Shown: positions 46,338-58,755 of the stretch, piece after piece
Layout of the letters: every line of letters starts with the position of its first letter
How positions within the stretch are numbered: position 1 is the first letter of the stretch
Source of the DNA: Dryas octopetala
Taxonomy: Eukaryota > Streptophyta > Magnoliopsida > Rosales > Rosaceae
DNA length: 64,000 bases
Direction of reading: 5' to 3'
Assembly (NCBI GenBank): GCA_963921425.1
Contig: OY992837.1
Coordinates: 13,303,896 to 13,367,895, forward strand
The notes under the pieces: generated by a model
What the model was told of the DNA's origin: nothing
What the model saw: the letters and a program-made list of their open reading frames with translations, nothing else
The model's database searches: none
Program-made: the position numbers and the translations under genes

Positions 46338-49300
46338 TTACTCTGAAGTTGAAAGAGCTGACTGCAACACATCTTCGAGGTACTTCTCAGCAGCAGCATA
46401 CTGCCTTTTCTTGTCCTCAATTGCTAAAGCAGCCAAAGCTTTATCCTGCACATACACATATCTTATAACTCACAGTTTTTTTAGCACTTAAACAAACTTT
46501 GATCAATTAACTAAAATAGAGAACTACAGGCGGCAAATCTTGGTAGCTTCTCAAAGTATCAACGACAGGCTTTGTCTTCTTCTCTAATTCCTTCCGGTGC
46601 TCAGCCAGTTCAACCAACACCCCATGGCTAATCTCCGGAGAGTAGCCCCGACGATTAAGCTTATCCTGTCCAAGAGATTTACAGCAGCACTCTTACTAAG
46701 AATAAATAAAGAAATTGTAGGTTACAATTTTAACTGCACAATAGTATTAAAGGCTAAAAGCCCCATACTTAATAATAAGCGTACAATCTGGATGAGTACA
46801 TATATTCCTGCAACTTCAGTACTGCCATTGCAATAAACCAGCCATCTACTGAACATTTATCACTGATTTTAATCATTTACTGATGCAAGACAGCACAAAG
46901 GGCTGCCTGTTGTTGAAATGAAAAAAGTCAACCCAAAAACAAATAGAAAAAGAGAGATAGCTCTTCCTCTAAACAAGGAAAGCGATAAGAGGCTTATCTT
47001 TTATCCTCCCACACAGCCTATAAAAGACCCACATACATCTCAAGAGGTGAGGTAAGGAGGTTTTAGCAGCCCACCCCTACATGACTGCACATTTAAAGAG
47101 ATAAGAGGTTTTTCTTTTAACCTCATACACAGCCTATAAAAGAACAAGGAAAAAAAAATTAGACAAAATATTGAAAGGAACAAAAGGCTGGGAAAAAGAT
47201 CCACCAGAAATCCCCCAGACAGACTGGATTCGAAACTGGGGCCCCCCACCAAACCCTACAATCTTTGGGAGGCAGGAAACTGTAGCAAATAGCTAGATAT
47301 GTACCTTTGAGGAATCAAACCTCAAACCACGTGGGAGCAAACGAAGGGCCTGACGACTCAGCTATTTCTAGAATCCAATTACTTAAAAAACTACTACTAT
47401 TAAAGGGAACTTAAGCTATTAATCTTCCAATACGCACCTTTCTTTTAAATCAACACAGTGCAGATGCTGTAAGAAATGCCCTATTTTACATTGCCCTGAT
47501 TGTTCCTTTATTCCAGCATTCCTGGAGGTGGGTTTGCATTCATAAACCAACAAATCTAATTTGGTATCCAACTTCAAGCAACTTGAGTGTAATAAAAACT
47601 TATTTTCACAATTATGGAGTTCATAATTTTATAGATACTGGCATATGCATCACAAGCTATGCACCGTTGAAATTTGAAATAAAGCTTTTCTTTCTCCAAT
47701 TCACAACTATATTCTCTCACCTGATGGATAACTAAAATGATGCCATAATTTCTTGCTAGGTTCAAAATTCCAATGGCAGGGGAGGCATTTCTTCATTTGT
47801 ATAACACCCCCTTCCTCCACGACTACCACCAACCATACAAACATTCAACCATTTATACATGCATACATACATACGTAACTAAAAAACCCTTCAGTAATGG
47901 AATTTGTTCTACACTCTTACAGAATCTGTTGGCAATGGAAAATACTAGTATGTATTTCCCTGTTGTCATGGTTAAAGATTAATAAGGCAAAATGTACTTT
48001 GGTGGGATCAATTTGGAAGAGGGTAAAGTTGCAAGGCTGGCAGAAGCTTGGGTTTTGCAGTGGGGTCATGTCCAATGAAGTATTTGCACCTCCCTTTGGG
48101 AGGAAATCCTAGGAGTTTAAGTTTCTTGAATCTGGTGGAGGAGAAGGTTAAAAAAATGCTTAAGAGCAGGAAGAAGGTGTTCTTATCAAGAGGGGAACAC
48201 TCACTTTTGGGGTGCATAGCTATTTACTATATATTATTATTTAAGGTTCCTTGTGGTTGTGGCTAGGAAGATTGAAATGTTGATGAGGATTTTGTTGTGG
48301 GATATTACAAGGGAAGGAGAATATCTTTGGGCTTGCAGGTTTGTTCCTTTTTCCATATAATTGGGATTTTGGACCCCGAAGAAATATAAATGAGCAGGAG
48401 TTGGAGGAGTTTTCTACACTATTAAGGCTATTGGAGGAGGTGCAAATGGACCCATCAAGATGTGATAAGAGAATTTGGAAATTGGAAGGCTCAGGTGCGT
48501 TCTTATGTAATCCCTACAGCAGTTTCTTGAGCAAAAAATATGACTTTTCTTCCCTTCAGCCTTTTTGTCAAATCTGGAAAGCAAAGGTTCCTCCCAAAGT
48601 AAAGGTTTTGTCTTGGCTAGCGGTTCATGGAAGGGTAAACACATGATCAAGTTCACAGGAGAAGACCTTAAATATGTTTCTTTCCGCTTTGGTGCATTTT
48701 GTGTAAAAAAGGCGCGGAGAGTGTGGATCATGTTTTCCTTGGCATTAACAATAACAATATCATGAACCAAAGAAAATAAATAAATACCTTGAAGTTGGCA
48801 GTCTGTTGATTGTATTGTTTCTCCTTATCAGCCATAACCCCCAAGTTGGTCTTCCAATACTCAATATGCGCCTCACATGGACCCACATCAGCTTCTAGTT
48901 GGGCAAGTGTTCTACCAAAGTTTAAAATAACTCAATAAATTCAGAAAAATGCCATATTCAAATTCATGCCCTTAACTTTACGGTTCTTGCAATGCTTCCA
49001 ACAAGATGTTACCTTTTCAAATAATTTAACCTGGCAAGAGCCTTGCGAGTATAATCGAGAAGAATTTTGGACTCTTTTTGAGCTTTAGCCCTCTTCTCCT
49101 CCACACCGGTCTTCCTCAACGATATATCCCCCATCGCCACAAGAAAACTAAAAACCCACCTTTCTTATGTCAGCTCAGTAGTATTCAAACAACATGTAAA
49201 AAGTAAAACCCACATTTATAATCAGAGGCTGGTTTAGCTCAGCACAGTGAGTGAGTCAGTATTCAAAGTAGAATGAATTTTCACATTGCTTAAAATTCAA

Positions 49301-49856
49301 AACACACAACACACACACCTGCTTAGCTCAGTATCTCTTATATTCAACAAATTGGCCACATTCGCTAAGACCTGCGCCGACGACACCACGCTGGACGCCA
49401 AACCCTCCTGTGCCAACCCCACACTCTCTAAGATCTCCCTAATCCTCGCAGCTACAACCACAAAAATAAATAAAATCAATCAATCAATTAATAAAATACA
49501 CAACAACCATACACGACATTACACATTCAAACATACATATAGAATAATAATAAACAATAATAACAATAATCGAATAATGAGAGACCTTGGGAGCGGTATT
49601 CGGAGGCTTTGAGGCGGAAATCGGAGGCGAGGATCTTGGAGGCTTGGGTGTGGGCTTGGGAGAGAGTGGCAAGGTTGTGTAAATATGCCACCGAACGAGG
49701 GGTATATTCGAAATGGGGCACTTCTTTCCCGGCTTGGGAGAATTCCTGGGCCAGCCATTGCTTCACCTCTCCGATTCGAGACGCGTCCGACCCGCTGCTG
49801 CCTCCGCCGCCGCCGCTCTTCGACGTCGTTATACTTACTGACGAGGAATCGTTCAT
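46338..49856 (-). CDS. AUG1: AUGMIN subunit 1 (HAUS1-like), 6 exons
   Basis: Exons on the minus strand are 49,856-49,586, 49,451-49,319, 49,147-49,013, 48,911-48,788, 46,665-46,528 and 46,445-46,338. All joins keep frame and use GT-AG, giving 302 residues, close to the known plant AUG1 size. Diagnostic stretches are KQWLAQEFSQAGKEVPHFEY, SSAQVLANVANLLNIRDTEL, GDISLRKTGVEEKRAKAQKE, LVELAEHRKELEKKTKPVVD and ALAALAIEDKKRQYAAAEKY. The protein is largely helical coiled coil. Augmin recruits gamma-tubulin complexes to existing microtubules for branching nucleation in the spindle and phragmoplast. The N-terminus is Gly/Ser-rich. Intron 4 (2.1 kb) holds a LINE fragment in the opposite sense. Confidence 0.95.
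47990..48760 (+). pseudogene. LINE reverse-transcriptase C-terminus and zf-RVT fragment in AUG1 intron 4
   Basis: VGSCPMKYLHLPLGGNPRSL and VEEKVKKMLKSRKKVFLSRG (48,050-48,200) are the end of a plant LINE reverse transcriptase. WDFGPRRNINEQELEEF and IWKAKVPPKVKVLSWLAVHG (48,360-48,645) are the zf-RVT segment. Frames shift between them and a stretch is missing. Opposite in sense to AUG1. Confidence 0.8.
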
Positions 49857-51300
49857 TGTATGGAGGAGGTGATTGCTGAGTCGACTCGCTCAACCGTTGG
49901 CTCGTTCCGGGTTCGTTGGGTGCTTCTGGATTTTGATTTTAATCGAAGTTAGAAACTCAGTGAGCACTTATAAAGTTATACAATAATGTCTGTTAGTTAT
50001 TGAAATCGCGAATTTGGTCTTTTAATCCACTTATCCACCTACAATTTTTTTTTCTTATTATTACAATTTTGCTCCTATCAGTTTTAAAATTTTCAAATTA
50101 AAAAGATATTAAATTACATTTTTGGCCCCATATTTTGATCCAATTTTCACTTTAGTCTCCTTCATCTCAATTTTGATAATTTTGGTCCTCTAGTTTCATA
50201 TATGACAAGTGGGAGAGACTAGAGAGTGAGGATAGGGGATTTGAGTGTCTTTGTGTTTGCTTTTTATTTTTTTAATTGAATTTTCACTTTTGTTTTAACA
50301 ATTTTTAAATACTGGGTTTTTAATTAGTCTAATCTCCAAAATACCTTTAGTGAAAAGCCATGTGGTGAAGTCCTTAGAGTTAGCTCAAGTGATAAGGATG
50401 GTTAGAGTATAGGTTATGATTGGACTAGATTCATGATTGGATTCTCTCCAATATAACAAAAAAAAAAAACTATGTGATGCCATCCACATATGCAAAATAG
50501 ACGGAAAATTGACAAAATAGAACACAGTGTTGGATAAATAAAAAATGGCTCAAGTATATTAGCATCCACCAATGGCTCATTTCAAGTTGGTGCACGATCT
50601 ATAAAACATTTCAAATTCCCTCATTAACTATAAAAAATATACAGATTGTAAGGTTTAGTGTCAACAAATAGTATCATAGTTTAAGGATGTTAGTGTAAGG
50701 GAATTCTTTTTCAAATTTAAGTTTGATTTTAAACTCGAGACATTTCTAATATTATAAAGAGAAATATCATTAACCGGTGATTTTACACTGATCCTTTTGG
50801 AAACTGAACATTAAACTAAAAGCTTTTATGCATGTAACATTAACGCCCAAAAAGGTCGGCTGCAGTCAAAGGAGCCGGCCCTCCTGTATATGCTTACCGA
50901 AGCAATTGTTGCAAAAATGGTTATTTAAATGAATTTGGTTATAAATAAATTTCATGAGCTAGAACCAGAAGATATGACCATATGACATGGGTATTCACTA
51001 TTTTTATTTTTTTTGCGTAAAAAGCGGAAAGAAAGAAAACCCAAGAGAGAAATATTCCACTAAATTGGTGCAAGTAAATTAAAGGAATCAAACAGGCCAA
51101 CCCATTTAATAATCGGACCGCAGAGGACCAACCTATAGGGCTAAACAGATTGGACATAGACAAGGATACCCGATCTCGGCATGGCTTAGCAATCCAGGTC
51201 GTGCTTGCAGATACATGAGACAATATATACTAGAAACTAGAGAGGTGTTATTCCTCAAAGGATAAGATACAAAAGTAAAGCTACAGCCAGAAGAGAGGCA
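49857..51300. other. AUG1 5' flank and 3' flank of the NRPE5-like gene
   Basis: It should contain the AUG1 promoter (minus strand) and the 3' UTR of the next gene. 50,390-50,470 has TTAGCTCAAGTGATAAGG and GATTGGATTCTC followed by poly-A, which could be a SINE remnant. No gene seen. Confidence 0.4.
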
Positions 51301-54300
51301 TCACCAGACGCAACGGTATGTAACATGTGACTCGGTAATATCACCAGCATACGTAACTTTCACCACCTGCCCCCTCTCAAGTCCATAGTACTGTGCAATT
51401 GCATCCAGGGACGGACGCACAGCCAAGGGTGGGGGGTCGGGCGACCCCCCGAACGGCGGAGCACGCAAGCTTAGACCCTTCCACGGCGACGCCAGCGACC
51501 CCCCGACTTGAAGAAGGCGACCCCCCGACGCGAAGAAGGCGACCCCCCGACCCCGACGCCGACGGCTCGACGTGAAGAAGGCGACCTCCAGGGCGCCAGC
51601 CTCCAGCCTTCCAAGTTCCAGCAGCCATCGTCGCCATCGCCAACCCTGCCTGGTTCGGTGTTCCTGAAATGCTGAGAAACAGAGAGAGAGAAGAGAAACA
51701 GGGCTGAAGAAGTGAAGAGTGAAGAAGAGAAACAGGGCTGGGCTAGTGGGCTGGGCGCCTGGGCTAGTGGGCTGGGCGCCTGGGCTATTAATTTTTTTTT
51801 AAGTTCCTACTCAAAACGACGTCGTTTTGAGCTAGGAGTTTAAAAAAACAAAGAAAGACTAACCCGTGTGTGGCTGTGTCATTCAGTCATTGTCTGCTCT
51901 TTCAGCAATTCAGCTTCTTCCCCAAATCGAATCCCCTCATTCATTAACAGTAAAACCCACACAGACAGAGCCCAAGTGCCCAACCCAGCCAGCCGTGAGT
52001 CTTTGACGCCGTCGCCCCTGTTGCCCGCCGTCGCCCCTGCTGGCTGCTGCCCAGTGCCCCTCAAAACTCAAGTTTCAAGTTCCAATTTTATTTTTTCAAG
52101 TAAGTTTAAAGTTTCAAACCCTAATTCCTAATTCTCAATTCACTTTAAATTTATAATATATGTTGTTTTTTAATTAATTGATAAGATTATTGTAATGAAA
52201 TTAGACTAATTAGTGGTTTCTTGAATCTTGATGTTGATTTAATTATTGGTTGATTAATTGATTATGGGTTTTTATTGTATATTTGTATTAATATGATTAT
52301 TGATTTATTGGATTGTTGGATTGTTGTTGATTATTGTTATTACTTTCATAATTTGATTAATTAATTATGAGTTTTTATTATATTAAGTTGATTATTGGAT
52401 TTTGGCTAATTATTGTTATTACTTTGATAAATTTGATAAATTGATTATTGGACTTTAATTGATTATTGAAAATTGGTTTACATGTGTAGAATTATGGAAC
52501 GATTTTTTAAGAGAAAATGTCCAACGGGTAGTTCAAATAATTCGGTTAATTCAAGTTTTGGTTCGACTTTAAGTGGGTTAGATGATATTTTGGCTAATCT
52601 TCAAGCAGACCCTGGATTAAGAACTCAAATGGCGGATTATAGCCCTAATATTCGAGATGAGATCCGAAGAGCATATCTACAAAAGGGACCTTGTCAACCT
52701 AGAGGTCATATATTCCCACAAATTAATCAATCGGGAATTGATCGACGCTTCATTGCCCAATGGTTTGATGAGTTTGATTGGTTGGAGTATAGTCAATCTA
52801 AGGATGCCGCATTTTGCCTTTATTGCTATCTATTTAAATCCAATTTTGAACAAGCGGGTAGTGACGTCTTTACTGGGGTAGGCTTCAGGAATTGGAAGAA
52901 AGGGAGAGAAAAGTTTAGCACGCATGTTGGGCCGGTTGACAGTGTTCACAATCGATCTAGAGAAGCTGCTATGAATCTAATGAACCAAAATTCACATATT
53001 GAAACAGTTGTGCAAAAACAGTCAGACAAAGCTCGTATTGCTTATCGCACTTGCTTGAATGCATCAATTGATTGCACAAAGTTTTTGTTGCGACAAGGAC
53101 TTTCTTTTCGTGGCAATGATGAAAGTGCCACTTCAAGCAATAGGGGGAATTATTTGGAGCTTTTGCAATTTCTTGCAGATCATGATGAGAAGGTTAAGGC
53201 CGTTGTGTTGGAGAATGCCCCGGGGAATCTCAAGTTAGTAGCTCCTTCAATTCAAAAAGATCTTGTTAATGCATGTGCCATGGAAACCATTGGGGTTATC
53301 ATGAATGATATGAAAGATCGACTTTTTTCTATATTGGTGGATGATTCACGTGATATTTCAATAAAGGAGCAAATGGCTATGGTGTTGCGTTATGTGGACG
53401 ACAAAGGGCAAGTAATTGAAAGGTTTGTGGGGGTCCAACATGTTGCCGAAACCACTTCTAGTGCACTAAAGGATGCCATTGATGCATTCTTTTCTTTCAA
53501 CAAATTGAGCTTTTCCAAGATACGAGGGCAAGGTTATGATGGAGCTAGTAATATGAGAGGTGAGTTCAATGGCCTTAAAACAAAGATTTTGAGAGAACAA
53601 CCTTGTGCATTTTATGTTCATTGCTTTGCTCATCAACTTCAACTAGCTCTTGTTGCCATTGCAAAGAAAAATGCCGACATTGCCACTTTTTTCACATCTT
53701 GTAATAGTGTGGTTAATATTGTTGGAGCATCTTGTAAGCGTCGTGATGCATTGAGAGAACAACTCCAAAAAGAGCTTATGGAAGCCTTTGAAAATGATTG
53801 TCTTCAAACGGGTCGAGGCTTAAATCAAGAATCTAGTCTCAAACGTGCCGGTGATACACGTTGGAACTCCCATTATGGTACGTTGATTAGTTTGATTTCT
53901 ATGTTTTCATCGGTTGTGAAGGTGCTTGAATTGATTGTTGATGATCGCTACAATGATAGTGTGGGTGAAGCAAATAGATTATTGGGAGAAATGTTATCTT
54001 TTCAGTTTGTGTTTCACCTATTTTTGATGAGATCTATATTGGGAATCACAAATGCTTTGTCAAAAGCATTACAAAAGAAAGATCAAGAGATTGTGAGTGC
54101 AATGGCTTTAGTCAAAGTATGTAAGGAAAGACTACACCATATGAGAAATAATGAGTTTGATCTTTTGGTTGATCAAGTAGCTTCTTTTTGTGCTAAAAAT
54201 CATATTGAGGTTCCTAACATGGATGAGACATATGTAGCTCGAGGGAGATCACGGCGCAATGCTCCAATAAAAACATATCATCATCATTATCGTGTGGAGC

Positions 54301-57300
54301 TTTTTGTTTATGTCATTGATGAGCAACTTGTGGAATTGGAGGATCGCTTCAATGAGGTAAATAGTGAGTTACTTATTTGCTTGGCATGTTTGAGTCCGGA
54401 TAATTCTTTCGTCGCTTTTGACATACAAAAGTTACTTCGTCTTGCTCAATTTTATCCTCAAGATTTTTCGGATCGAGATCTATTGGCACTTGAAGATCAA
54501 CTTAGGATTTATATTCATCATATGCGTTCAAGTAGTGATTTTTCAGAATTGAAAGGGATTGGTGATCTTGCGAAAAAATTGGTGGAGAAAGGGTTGGATC
54601 GGACATATACTTATGTGTATTTGCTTATTACATTGGCTTTAGTTTTACCGGTTGCAACTGCTTCAGTGGAGAGGGCATTTTCCGCCATGAATATTATTAA
54701 GGGTCCACTCCGCAACAAAATGGGAGATCAATGGTTGAGCGATAGCTTAATTGTTTACATTGAGAAAGATGTTTTTGATTGTATTGATAATGAAGCTATA
54801 ATGGCGCGTTTTCAGAATATGAAAACTCGTCGTGGACAATTGTAACTTGTATGTTTTTATTATGAATTATAAATGAAACAACTATCATTTAATTTTTTAG
54901 TGTTATTTTCGTAAAAAAAATTTATGGCATTGTGTACACTATGACCCCCCGGAATCAAATTCCTGGATCCGTCACTGATTGCATCGCTTCGTAACAGTCG
55001 GGGCAGCTGCAGAACGAAAACATGTCGAAATTAAAATAGTGGCGAAATAACAGTTTAGTTACCAGTAAGAAGCCAACCAACCACATACGTGAAATTTAAT
55101 GGTAATATACAGTCTCATAAACAAGAATGCAACATTTCATACTCTATCATACCAAAGCGCTTCCAAGACATATAAAGGAGTCCACCTATATTCAAGGACT
55201 CGTATGATGTTAAATCCTGGATGGGAGAGAAGGAGAAGATTGTGCTAGTTGACCAAAACTTATAGATAAAGGAGTAAATTAGGGAAAGATGAGGCCAGAT
55301 TGTCAGAGTTTCTTTGGAATGGGAGGAGACCAGTTTATTTTTCAAGTTTTCTCTACATAATGGAAGGGTACGAAGGGTATTATCAGTTTCTTGGGATGGC
55401 AATTTAGGAACTGGGATCTCTGCTCAAGTACCTAAAGAAAGAAATAGAATGAGAGTGGCCACTCTAATCACAAACGCTTTGGAGAATTCCTTCAATATAT
55501 GGACACTTGGAATACAATGCAATTGCATGTGTTGTGTGTGCAAATGGACGTGTGTGTTCAACAATGCACAAAAGAAATGGCTCAAGTATTATTTTGGGTC
55601 CCTGACCTTTATTAAGGGTTTCCATTTGATCATTGTAATTTCAATTGCTTCAATCAATTGTTTGTCCCTACCTTGGATGCATCAATTATGTTAGACAGAA
55701 ATTGATGTGGTGATTGACTAAAAATTGACACGGCATAAAAATGGGTTCAACCAGTTCACTACTTCAAACCATCAGCATACCACCACACACAAAATTATAA
55801 CACTCTTTTTCAACTCCATACCACTATTCATTTCACACAACAGAGGGCACACCACAGCCCAAGTCAGACAAGCAAATCAAACCATTACAGATTATTCAGA
55901 AATCAAGAATATTAGTTAGTCAGCCCCCTTAGTTGTCCCTTGATTAGTGCCTTTGTACATATTCTGTTAGGTTGAGTGGATGGCATGGGTCTTACTTTGT
56001 TAGATTGAGTGTGAGCTTTCTCAATTGCACAATCGATCACAGTGGTGATAAAATTAAGTGTTTGCTATGAGCAGCTCATAATTATGAGAGGTGAATCTCA
56101 CCGGGATGGCATGACAAAGTATGGCCAAATGTGGTGGTGTTCTCCCTTTAGTTCCTATATTCAAATTAGCTCTCTTAAGTTGCCTCTTTCTTGAAAATAA
56201 AAATACAGCCATGTCATCAGTATTTGTGGCGTATTAGATAACTAAAACAGATACGTCAGTATTTATTGTAAGTTGTAGCACCTCACCAACTTCCCTCTGG
56301 CCTCATTGACAGCATCCAAGGAAGGGACAACATTGAAGCATTTTTAAAAATGAACCAACTTGACGGAAGCAATTGAAATTTCCAGAACTAAATGGAATTT
56401 TTCAACAAATTTCAGGACCAAAATAATACATGAGTCCAAAAAATATTATCATATAGAAGACAGAGACAATTAATTCCCAGGGCATGACCCATCTCCACAG
56501 AAAAAATAAAAAATAAAAAATAAAAAAATCAGAGACTGATTTGTCTTTACTTGAGTTAATAAACTAACCTGCTTTTCTTCTATGTTGTACTTTTTTAAGA
56601 GTTTTTGTTTCTCTCGTTCAGTCAGTACCTGATGCTTTGGCTTCAGGACATGCTTTGTGATATTAACAAGCAAGTCAGTAATCTGAGAAACAAAGCAAGA
56701 TATCGAAAGATCAGAGGCATGAGATGGAGAACTTCTAAGTGAATGAACCAAATACAAAGAACAATAAACAAGTTCCACACAAAGAAAAAGATAGAACATA
56801 TGTCTAAGCACAGAAACACGTTCCCAACCAAAAAACATGAATGTATTTACATATCAGTTCACATACAAAGCCATATAGCAAAGGACTTCAAGATTCAATG
56901 TCAACGGTAAAAAAAGTTCAGCAGGCTATATAATTGCATGGTGGCTAAATTTCAGTTTTGTCCTTGTAGTTTTGGCTAAGTTCCACTTTGGTCCCTGTAA
57001 ATTGTTATGATTTTGGTCTTGTACTTTACAAATCTTTGCAATTCAAAGACACATTAGCATTTTTGCTCATTAAATCTTCAAATTCGTCCCGCTTTTGATC
57101 ATGTACTTTACAAATTGTTGCGATATTGGTCATGCACCTGCAAACTGTTAGCGATTCAACGACGAATTTGACGAATTAATTGACAGAAAATGCTAACATG
57201 TCCTTAAATTCGATTTGTAAAGTATTGGACCAAAATCAAAACAATTGAAACTACAAGGACCAAAGTCAAACTTGGCCCAAAAGTGAAATTTAGCCATCGC

Positions 57301-57365
57301 ATGGTCAACAATCCCATATTAAGGATCTATTTAGGATTATTATGACTTTCAAAAAGCTACTGGAG

Positions 57366-57396
<31 letters not shown>

Positions 57397-58723
57397 TCTA
57401 AAAAAGTTTCATTGAATAAGTGTTTGGTATCAACCGAAAAGAGGGAGAGGGAGAGAGAGAGAGAGAAGAGAACTAGTGTTTAATAATATCATATAAAAAT
57501 TGGCAGAAACACTTGTAGAGTGTTTGGTAAATGTTTCAGTGAAATGCTGTAAAAATAAAAAGAAAAATACCAAAATAAGAAAGGCAAGATGATTCTGATA
57601 TATTATGAAAGAATTGAGGATAAATATATCTAGTGAGAAGAAAAAAGGCAGAAGTAACTTTCAACAAGCATATCTTAAATGCTTTTATAAAGCGCCTAAG
57701 GAAACAACGAAAACACAAGGATAAGTACCTTGGTCGAAAATAACCAAACACTCAATTGGGTGCCTTTAAAAAGAAGAGCACAAGCATGTTAAAAAGCAAT
57801 CCACAGAGCCTAATTTTTTTATTTTTTTCGATTTACACAGAGCCTAAATCTAAAAGGTTTTGTTTCACATTGCAAAATTATTCAATTTTCTTAGGATATG
57901 CTTTATGCCTAGACTACAGAAAAGTCAAATGTACCAATGCATTTTGACCCTGAAACAAAACTCATCAATTTTATCTTCTAGGAAAATGCTTATATGCCTC
58001 TCCAACCATAAGTCATCTACAAAAGCTAATCAAGAAAATCAGAAACATAATTAAACATAACTATCCTACAGGACTTTTAATGTTTAAAAAAAAAAAAAAA
58101 GATAAAATGAAAAACATAATTGATACCAGGAAACGAACCTGGAATATTTCAACTTTAAACGGATAAAGATCCAGATTTTTCCGAGCTTGGCTTGTTATTT
58201 GGTCCTGAGTAATCAATATGAGCCCAGTCAAAGTGTCTTTATTAGCAATCTGAGTTGCAAGCCCACGAATCGCATTAACCTTCACTATGCCAGGGCCACA
58301 GTAAATGACCAGAATCTGCAATTGAAAAAGAAATCAATAAATAATGATTGCTTATTACTAGTATCACATAAAGTTAATTAAGTGAAGACAAAAGGAAAAT
58401 GCAACACTACTACTACTGTTTCTGCCTTTTTGTCCCAGTACCCATGCATATCAGTTCTACATTTCATTATTTCATTCCAAAAGAAATAACCATGCCAAAC
58501 TAACATATTTTGTCTGTGTCAAACACCAACACTTATTCTTATGAACTAAACTAGTTCCTAGCATATTAAGTACATGTTTCCATGAGCAGTCATGCACTAA
58601 TCCAAGAATACAACATCAGATTGCTTACCTAGTACTCCTTAATGACTGTAATACTCCAAATATTTAAAACTGCTAATGCCAACTTTTAATTCCATGTCAA
58701 GTTGTCAACATGAACCATACCAG

Positions 58724-58755
<32 letters not shown>

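Larger units (their letters stand above)
51406..54977 (+). mobile_element. hAT transposon, apparently intact, 3,572 bp
   Basis: The ends are CAGGGACGGACGCAC on the left and, read inward from the right, CAGTGACGGATCCAGG. The 8 bp target duplication ATTGCATC is at 51,398-51,405 and 54,978-54,985. It carries one full-length transposase. The left subterminal 150 bp and the right 35 bp carry repeated GACCCCCCG motifs. It is inserted in exon 4 of the NRPE5-like gene in the opposite sense. Confidence 0.95.

Noticed and set aside
48414..48770. Minus-strand open frame inside AUG1 intron 4
   Set aside because: It is the antisense of the LINE zf-RVT fragment, and the AUG1 exons join correctly without it.
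50385..50475. Possible SINE with TTAGCTCAAGTG and poly-A
   Set aside because: The B box is weak and no target duplication is visible; kept only as a remark in the flank entry.
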